Source of the DNA: Haliclona indistincta
Lineage: Eukaryota; Porifera; Demospongiae; Haplosclerida; Chalinidae
Assembly: GCA_964017065.1 (NCBI GenBank)
Contig: OZ024784.1
Coordinates: 17,031,152 to 17,095,151, forward strand
DNA length: 64,000 nucleotides
Reading direction: 5' to 3'
Part shown: in pieces, positions 56,574 to 64,000 of the stretch
How positions within the stretch are numbered: position 1 is the first letter of the stretch
Layout of the letters: every line of letters begins with the position of its first letter
Made by a program: the position numbers and the translations under genes
The notes under the pieces: generated by a model
The model's input: only the letters and a program-made list of their open reading frames with translations
What the model was told of the DNA's origin: nothing
Database searches by the model: none

Positions 56574-58969
56574 ATGGCAAAATATGGATATGGATATCGC
56601 TCAGCTTTTGAGAAGCATACTCCACTATTCAAGGGCAAGGTCTGTGATGCTGTACCTCAGCTGAACAATTCTGATGCTAAACCAAACGTGGCGAGCGCTA
56701 AGGTAAAATGCAGACAATAATGCATGAACGCTATTGAAATGTTTTTTTACTGTAGTATGCAAGTATAATGTCAAAGCTCAGTCAGAAAAAGCCAGTTATA
56801 GAATTCCAGGTAGAGCTTGAGGAGAACAAAGGCTCAAATGTTTCTACTGCAATTGATCCTAACACTGATGTAAGTTACACTATAAACTGTTCATTTGTGA
56901 TAAAAGTGACTGTCTTACAGGTACCTGGTGTTGATGCATGTGCACTTGATCCAGAACTACCACCAGGCCCAGGATTACCACTCCCACCAGGCCTAGGTCC
57001 AGGATTACCACCTTTATTGCTGCCAATCAAAAACAGGCCAGGAAGACACAGTTATGAAACACAATGTGTGAAACTTTTTCCACCCGGTGCACTACCTAAA
57101 TTGCAGTCATTCAGGGCAGGAAGGCACAGTGATGGAACAAAAATACTTCTTGTGGGAGGAAGGTAGACTCTGAATATTGATGTATTATACATTTTGCCCT
57201 GATACCATAGAACCGCAGGTCTCCATCCATTTGGTGGTGAAGGCTTTTCGCCAAAACGGGAAAATCATGCACTCTTTGTAGTCAAAATGTCATCCAGCAG
57301 TCAATGGCAGACAGCTGGTGCTACTCTTCCTAGTGCCTACTATGAAAAACTTGCAGTCGAAAATGCACAATCCTGTCAAGTGCAGGTGAAAGGTGCTGAT
57401 GGCAGCATGAAAAACTATCTGTATGTTGTTGGAGGATATGGCTATAGCTCTGAATACAAGACCATGGTGACTTTTCCTCAAGTAAGGAGATCATGTTAAA
57501 GTCTTGTCATAATAATTATTATGCTGTGTTTAAATAGCTGACTGTGATTGATGTTGATGCTACTATTGATCAAATATGGAAAGCAGCACAGACAAACAGG
57601 GTCCCTGTACTTGATGGATGCATCTCCACACTTAGCGACCAGCTGTTACAGGTTTGCTTGTTGTTAGACAGTATGATGATGCCTATTGTGTCTTTTATAG
57701 GTGACAGGAGGACAGTTGCTCTTCAATGAGGGTAAGAATGAGACCACTGGTGTACCTCACTTATACCTAATAACTGGACATGCATTCTATGTAAGCCATT
57801 GAAAGTAATAATAGCATTGTTATTATAATAATTATTATAGGGAACTTACGGAGAAACCGGACCCAAAAGTTACTATTCTTATAATAGAGGAATGCTTAAG
57901 TTTAAACTACCTATTCCTGATGCCAGTGGCCAGCTACCTTTTGTCAATGTGGTGAAGGTAAAGGCATCTGCAGATACTACAAATGCTCACAATCTATCTG
58001 CCATGGATGCTGCTCTGGCACGTAGAGACCTAAATGTTGTACCATCCTTTCTTCCAAGTAAGGAGTAGTTCAAAGAATGATAACAGCGCATGCTTATACT
58101 AATTTTTGCACTTTATAGGTACATTTGTGCCAGCTGGTAATGGTAAGACTGCTCAGTGTTCTCCTGGCGCTGTGATTCTTAGTGGCGTGTTCAATCAAGA
58201 TGGTTCTGATGCTCCATATCTACAACCAATAGTTGTCAACTTTAATCCTACACTTAAAACTAACTCTCCAACTCCATCTCAAATTCCTACTTTTACTAGC
58301 CGAACATTTTTTCAGCTATACAATCAGTATGATTGCGCTAATGCTCAGCTGTTGAGCATTGAAGATGGTCCCATTCAGTACAATGTGCTGATGGGCGGAG
58401 TTAGCTTCTTCTACATAACTGATGACATTGGTAAACATTGTTATTTAATATCAGTGAATGCATGTTTTGTACAGAGACTGTGCCAATTGATCAGGTCTCT
58501 ACCTTGTTCTCCGCTCCCTTCACCAATGACATTTCTGTTATCAAGATGGACGATTCAAATTTTACACAAGTAAAATCTTACTAGTAGTATGTTTGCATAA
58601 TAATTATGATGCTTTGTCACTTTCTTTTAGCATTTAATGCCAACTCGAATTAATGCTCAATTTTTTGAATCTACCGAATTGTCTACCTTTGGTACTGAAT
58701 CAGTTTTTATTCCAGCGACTGGTGTACCATTGAGTCCTGCCCTTCCCTCTTACATGGGAGTGATGGATTATGATGCAATCAAGAAACAAGCATTGAAAAA
58801 ACCAGATTGTCGTTTCAAGATAGGCACAATTTATGGTGGAATTGAGAGCACTGCTCCAGCCAATCATCCACCAAGTTTTAATCCTTCTGATACTAATGCT
58901 TCTTCTCGTTTGATTGATGTTTATCTAAATTTTGTGAAAGATGTGCCAGTGAAATGCACTATGGCATAA
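56574..58969 (+). CDS. beta-propeller-like protein, tandem copy 2
   Basis: It has the same exon order as copy 1, starting MAKYGYGYRSAFEKHTPLF, with all introns short. The third exon carries an extra in-frame proline-rich stretch (about 56945-57060; PELPPGPGLPLPPGLGPG) that is absent from copy 1. Copy 2's C-terminus is slightly longer (FVKDVPVKCTMA). Kelch-like strand pairs and the GTIYGGIESTAPANHP block are conserved. The open frame looks intact. No enzyme motif or signal peptide is visible, so function is unknown. It lies about 210 bp upstream of the intact dioxygenase gene, the same order as in copy 1, so the pair was duplicated as a unit. Confidence 0.7.
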
Positions 58970-59180
58970 TGTTATGCTACGAAACTATGGGCATCGCTAT
59001 GGCTATGGCTTCGTAGCTAGGCTTAGTGACTTTGTGAATACTAGTTTGCTAGTACATGTATGCATCATTGCAAGTTAGTTGTTGCTATTATTATTAATTT
59101 ATTATTTGAAGCTGGCTAACGAGCTCGCCCACGCATGGGGGTTGGTCTCATGCATATGCCACACCTTCACTTACTAAGGC

Positions 59181-61130
59181 ATGGTGACGCGTTGGTTCTC
59201 TCGTCGAGTGTTATTTTCTCGAGCTGCCTGGATCTGTGGTAGGGATCTTGATTTCAAACCTGTTCCCAATGGTTCACGGCTGTGTATAAGAGGGTACGCT
59301 CATTCTTCTACGTCAGCCTGTGTCGCTGATGATGGCAGGAAGCTAGCATTGTCATGCTCTGGGGAGGAGAATGACAGAATCTTTCATCCTGCCTGGCTTC
59401 GTCACAACTGTCATTGCAGTCAGTGCCTAGTATTCAGAGCTCAGAAAACAGTACCTACCAAAGCACTATCCAAAGATCTGATGATTACAGCAGCTAGTGT
59501 TGAAGGTACTTTAGATGCTGTACATTGTGTGCTCGATTGTGTGTTCAATGTTTAATAGGAGATAATGTCAAAGTATCTTGGTCAAATTCTGATGGTGGTC
59601 ATACTGGATTCTTGCCTATTGAATGGCTCAAAGAGTTTGACTACTCCATGATGATAAAACACAGAGATGAATCACCCCCGCTAGTTGCCGTGAGTGGTGT
59701 GTGTGTGTGTGTGTGTGTGTGCATGTTCTTGTCTTCTAAAAATCGTAATTTTCAGGATCACATACCACGAGTTAGCTACAGTGAAGCAATGAGCTCTGAT
59801 GAAGGATTGTGGAAGTAAGTGTAATTGATAATCGCAACACATCTACTGATTACATTATGAGGTGGTTGAGAGAGCTCAATGTGTATGGTGTGTGTATACT
59901 GCATGATGGACCTCCAAACATAGGCGAGTTTGAAAAGGTAAGATGTGTCATGTCTTGTGCGACTTGAATTTTTGACAGGTATGCAGCAAGATTGGTAACA
60001 TGCAGGATACCATATATGGAAAAGTGAGTGTCGTATGCATACAGTGTGAATTTTTCTTATTTCTCGATCAGAAATTTGATGTGTTAGCTGTGGAGTCTAC
60101 AGACAATGTAGCATACAGCACTGTTGGTCTTCCTCTCCATATGGACCTGCCGTATTATCAGTCCATACCAGGATTACAGTTGCTGTACACCGTCAAGTGA
60201 GGATCCTGTGTTATTTATAGACATGATGTAATGTTTTTATTTCTAAATTTAGATTTGATGAATGTGTCGAGGGAGGAGAGAGCATACTGTTGGATGCCTA
60301 TGCTGTGGTGGAAGAGATGAGAAGGAAGCATCCGAAACAGTTTGATACTCTCACAAAAATTCCTACTACTTTTCAAAAAATTCGCTTCGAAGGGTTTGCT
60401 AATTCGAATCCTGGATTTCATTAATTTTATCCTACTATAGTGATTCCAACAATCCAGTGGAGTGCATGACATATCAGAGACCACACATTGCATTGAATGG
60501 AGACAAAAAGGTCATTCGGACTTTATCAGTCTTGCATTTTGCTTCCTAATTTGCATTGTTTCACCAGAATGGTATTTTAAGTTGTGAACTTCACGATAAC
60601 AAGCAATGCAATTCAGTCTATCAACATGCTACTCTATTATAGGTGACAGGTATCTACTGGTCTACTGCCCACCAAGGACCACTGTATATTCCAGAGGTGA
60701 GCCAGTGTACTATCACACAGAACTCTAGCATTGATCACTCGTCACAGCACCAGATTGATGATTACTATGAGGCCTACACTTTAATGGACAAAATGTTCGA
60801 GGAGTCTCCGCTAAAGGTAATCATAGAAAAAATGAATACTCAACTAATTCAATGCTCTATTGCAGCTCACTCATCGACTGCAGCCTGGAGAGGCTCTTAT
60901 CTTCAATAACCATCGCATGCTGCATTCCAGAACAGCATTCAAGTTGAATGGAGGACAAAGACATCTTGAGGTGGACAGGTACTATATTCATCAGTGGTAA
61001 CTGTTGTGTTTCAATGCAGGGGTGTTATGTGAGTATTGATGACTTCAAGAACAAGTATATGGTGGTTTCAAAGAAACTGGAACATCATGAACCAACCCGC
61101 CATGTTCTTAATGAATGCTGGTTTGCATAA
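59181..61130 (+). CDS. gamma-butyrobetaine / trimethyllysine dioxygenase family enzyme, divergent paralogue
   Basis: The frame is complete across about eleven exons. The N-terminus MVTRWFSRRVLFSRAAW is Arg-rich and amphipathic, suggesting a mitochondrial presequence. The zinc-binding domain has WLRHNCHCSQC. Later exons give GFLPIEWLKEF, WLRELNVYGVCILHDGPP, LPLHMDLPYYQSIPG (iron H-x-D), FDECVEGGESILLDAY, LTHRLQPGEALIFNNHRMLH (distal His) and SRTAFKLNGGQRHLE. The last exon ends NECWFA at 61130. Sequence is clearly diverged from the copies at 26.7 and 34.6 kb. Known family members make carnitine; which reaction this one performs cannot be told. A (GT)n run sits in an intron at 59695. Confidence 0.85.
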
Positions 61131-61249
61131 ATATTATATTAGTGAATTATTTTGTCTAAATGAGTTTCGTGACTTTGTGTTAATAATTATTATCTTGCAA
61201 GTGCTTTGATTAGTAGAACACAGCTATTGTACATGTGAGGTTTATCAAC

Positions 61250-61870
61250 TTATTTTAATAGTCTTTTAACCAAAGGAGCTAGAAAGTTTTCTAAGACGCC
61301 ATCAATCTCGTCCACTTCTTTGTATTCAATGACAACAAATCTGGTGCCATTTTCAGCTCCTTTCAACATAGGCGATGGTCGTTCTGCAATGGAGAAAATG
61401 CTATAGTCAAAAGACAGTGTGCTTCAAGGAGATTATCAACTTTTATCATCACTTGGTCGGAAGAGACAGAGGATCAGTTCTATCTGATCCATGTGCACGG
61501 CATTGCCGATCTCGTAACCAACTCCATGAGATGTTACAGTCACCTCAGCCACCACAACTGTTTTAAGTAGGATTGAAATTGCTTCAGCAACTATTATTTT
61601 CTTACCATTACTTTCACTCAGTAGTCTCAGGTCTTCATCATGGATCTCTTTGGGTGGTTTTTTCTCTCCTGTGTTATAAAAAAATCAAAAACACGTGTGA
61701 TTTGTTTTCACTGCTTCTCGACCTGTTTGATCAAGAGATAGAGAAGGATCGGCCACAAATGGACTAAGTACAGTGCCGTACTTCTTAAGCTTCTTGTCGA
61801 TTTCTTTGTAAATTTCCTCGTCTTGTCTCCCGCCACTAATGCTACCTGCAAAGTAGATCTTCAAGCTCAT
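61250..61870 (-). CDS. DNPH1: 2'-deoxynucleoside 5'-phosphate N-hydrolase, copy A
   Basis: DNPH1 (Rcl) cleaves the N-glycosidic bond of deoxynucleoside monophosphates, notably the modified 5-hydroxymethyl-dUMP, to sanitise the nucleotide pool. There are four or five small exons. The start [19 protein letters not shown] carries the substrate loop (Y-F-x-G-S-I-x-G-G-R). Further on are HDEDLRLLSESN and VVVAEVTVTSHGVGYEIGNA with the catalytic Glu, then LCLFRP and KGAENGTRFVVIEY. It ends VKRLLK. The active-site pieces all look intact. Confidence 0.88.
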
Positions 61871-62062
61871 TTCTTGACGACTACTTAGCGCGGCTGTTCG
61901 TTCAGAGAAATCAGGGGCTGGATCTAGTTGGGTGTGGCTGGAACTGACGTATGCACGTGCACGCAGCGCATCAAGGTGACAAATGAGCAGCTGCTGAGAC
62001 TCGCTTTTACAAAAGCAACACTTATATCAAATAAAAGACAATAACTATCATAAATTCTTAAA

Positions 62063-62666
62063 CTAAGAGAAATATTTCTGCAAGATGTCTTCTATCTGAT
62101 TCTCTTTATAGTCAGTTACAGTAAAGGATGACCTATTCTCAGCTCCTCTTAACATTGCTGATAGACCTAGAAGAAATAAGCACTATCTCACAGAATTAGG
62201 TACAGTCAAGTGATTACGTCTTCCTGAGTCAGGTCGAAAAAGGCAGAGAATTTTCTTGTTCATGTCTATAGCACGGCCTATTTCATAACCAACTCCAAGT
62301 GAGGGCTGGGTTACCTCAGCAATCAAGACTAAGTGGAAAAATGTTCAAAATTTCATGTGCTTTCAAAATAAAACACACCCACCATCACTTGATTTAAGCC
62401 AGTCCAAATCCCTATCGTGTATCTGTTTGTCTGAAAGCTTCTCCTCGCCTATCAATACAATAGAATCAGTAATCCATTTAAAAACCAAGAAAATTATCTA
62501 AACCTTTCGGATGCGTTGTCCAACCTGATTCTAGTAGGGCTGTGTCAGCCACATGCTCCGTTAAAACAGTGCCATAACGTTGAAGAAGGCGAACTATTTT
62601 AGCATACAACTGCACGTCTTCTCTCCCACCGCGGATGCTGCCTGCAAAATAAATCTTGAGACTCAT
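62063..62666 (-). CDS. DNPH1: 2'-deoxynucleoside 5'-phosphate N-hydrolase, copy B
   Basis: This is a tandem paralogue of copy A with a similar exon pattern. The start [20 protein letters not shown] is followed by [41 protein letters not shown] (catalytic Glu), [12 protein letters not shown] and [13 protein letters not shown], ending QKYFS. It is closer to the vertebrate consensus than copy A ([12 protein letters not shown] retained), so B probably keeps the ancestral role. It lies 114 bp from the divergent NUP133-like start. Confidence 0.9.
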
Positions 62667-63118
62667 CTTTCACGAGCCAAGTCCACGTGGTGTTTGCTCC
62701 ACCTTTACCACGCCTCTAACTGGATAGCGCGCCCACGAGACTCTCGCGGGGAATTTGTAAAGTGCAGCTCGAGTGCAGCAATGTTGTCTCACTCAAGACG
62801 CTCCGGAACTCCATCTTTCCTTGACACGAGCAGCCTCTCTGCTGCTACAACAAGACGCAGTCTCCATGCAACCCCAAAATCAGTGCCCTCTACTGCTAAG
62901 AAGTGAGCAGTAAACAATTAAGTGCGCTCTATTTGGACACCATATTATTCCCTCAGGTCTCTACGAGCTGAACAAGTATTAGAAGAGACAAGTGAGTATG
63001 TGCTCAAAGCACGAAATGCTCCAGTACCGGTTCAAGTACAAGAACTTTTGAGAGGCAATTTAGATGGTGAGATTTTGAGCTATTTTTGACATTGCAACTA
63101 ACGTACGTCATAATTCAG

Positions 63119-63240
63119 GTACCACCATATTCATACAATGGTAACTCCATATTCATATAGTGATGTTCACCATAATAGTGGTGTTCACCATATTCATTTA
63201 GTGGTACCACCATACCACCATATTCACTTAGTGGTACTAC
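63119..63240. repeat. intronic minisatellite
   Basis: Repeated ccatattcat-tagtggtacca blocks with variable length lie in the second intron of the NUP133-like gene. Confidence 0.7.
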
Positions 63241-63899
63241 ATGACGGTGGTTGGGCATGGGTGGTCAGTACTGGCTCCAAAGCTTAATTGTGGCGTCATT
63301 CACTCAAGCAGACTACAGTATGTATTGATAAGGGCTTCAGTATACACATTGAGTTTATTGTTGTTCTTAGAGTCCGTGTTTTCAGTTCACACTGCCTGCT
63401 ACAGCAGGAGTATGGAGCAGTGACTTAGTTGCTGTGCATTCTGCTATGAATGCACAAGTTGATGACATGTGAGTAGAATACGCATGAGACAGGGTTGGTA
63501 TGAGGTCTTGTTAGATATGGGGTAGGTGCTGTATCACCTGAAGGGGTCCTACGATATTGGAGAGGCTGGACAGTTGATAAACCCCACTCTGAGATCACTG
63601 TGCCAGTGGGTGGAGACTATGGTCAGATGTTGTTCTTTTCATACAGTATTCAGTTGTTTTCTATAGTTTCGTCTTTAGCACATCTATCCCATACACTGTG
63701 AGTGCTAGCAGTGTGTGTGTGTACATGTTTCATACCTTGTCTCCTCCACAGTGAAGCACTTTCCAAACCCTCTCTGAACACAATCCTTGGTTCAGGAATT
63801 GTGCTGATGTGAACTCTTCTGAACACACACACACACTATGCTCTGGGTCTGGCACGCGAGACTAATCTTTAGTACGGTGGTGTTTTGTATCTTAATAAT

Positions 63900-64000
63900 A
63901 TTAACATGCTACTCTATTATAATATGTGACAGGTTACTCGGAATTTATCAGTCTTGCATTTTGCTTCCTAATTTGCATTGTTTCACCAGAATGGTATTTT
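63900..64000 (+). other. displaced piece of the dioxygenase gene intron
   Basis: It matches 60622-60654 (catgctactctattatag-gtgacaggt) followed directly by 60520-60578 (tttatcagtcttgcattttg and onward), so the order is switched relative to the gene at 59181-61130. It runs off the window. Confidence 0.8.

Larger units (their letters stand above)
62781..64000 (+). pseudogene. NUP133: NUP133-like nucleoporin, 5' part, with in-frame stop
   Basis: The exons resemble the N-terminal beta-propeller of nuclear-pore Y-complex protein NUP133. They are 62781-62902 (Ser/Thr-rich start MLSHSRRSGTPSF), 62957-63066 (YVLKARNAPVPVQVQELL), from 63232 (HDGGWAWVVSTGSK), then FTLPATAGVWSSDLVAVHSA and AVSPEGVLRYWRGW. 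In the third exon, phase is kept but a TAA occurs at 63285-63287, where relatives continue into a L-x-x-W strand. An alternative 44-bp intron (63267-63310) would skip it. After about 63630 no further exon is secure, and 63900-64000 is dioxygenase-intron sequence. It could be a live gene with odd splicing, an assembly error, or a dying copy. Confidence 0.6.

Overview
This is nuclear DNA of an early-branching animal, most likely a demosponge. That is an inference from three things: genes split by many introns of about 45-60 bp; animal-type genes (two-pore potassium channels, an SH2 adaptor, a KIF16B-type kinesin, NUP133, COX20, FCF1, ZFYVE21, DNPH1); and 7TM receptors with a WCWI motif. No species is claimed. 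Gene models below were made by joining exons by eye, using GT-AG sites, reading phase and remembered family sequences.

Layout. 1-5.3 kb: two K2P channel paralogues (-) around an SH2 adaptor (+), then FCF1 (-). 5.6-9.1 kb: ZFYVE21 (-), divergent from a 7TM receptor (+). 9.3-17.8 kb: a KIF16B-like kinesin (-) and an intronless secreted GH38-like protein (-). 17.8-26.5 kb: no genes; a 1-1.5 kb inverted repeat around a 3.1 kb spacer, one arm interrupted by a tRNA-derived SINE. 26.6-37.8 kb: two seemingly identical 2,861-bp copies of a BBOX/TMLH-type dioxygenase plus a 7TM receptor, separated by a 5-kb Mutator-like (MULE) transposon. 38.1-43.8 kb: AlkB-like enzyme, an unknown coiled-coil gene (-) with a repeat-filled intron, COX20, and a secreted kelch protein. 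43.9-49.8 kb: decayed dioxygenase copies, transposon ends, minisatellites and a RecQ-like fragment. 49.8-61.1 kb: a tandem duplication of a beta-propeller-like gene plus dioxygenase, with the first dioxygenase dead and the second intact. 61.2-64 kb: two DNPH1 genes (-) and the 5' part of a NUP133-like gene carrying an in-frame stop.

The main discovery candidate is the MULE at about 29,489-34,487. Eight exons keep phase through all seven junctions and give one 1,112-aa open frame: zinc-binding N-terminus, MULE DDE transposase, SWIM finger, basic linker, CXXC (CpG-binding) finger, OTU-type cysteine protease. The visible key residues of every domain are present, and the gene sits between short terminal inverted repeats. 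A transposase fused to a chromatin reader and a deubiquitinase-type fold suggests an element that handles host CpG chromatin and ubiquitin marks.

The window also records its own history. Paralogous copies serve as empty sites for three insertions: the SINE, a 1.4-kb inverted-repeat element in an intron, and possibly the MULE itself. The BBOX/TMLH-type family has two intact identical copies, one intact divergent copy, one broken copy and several relics.
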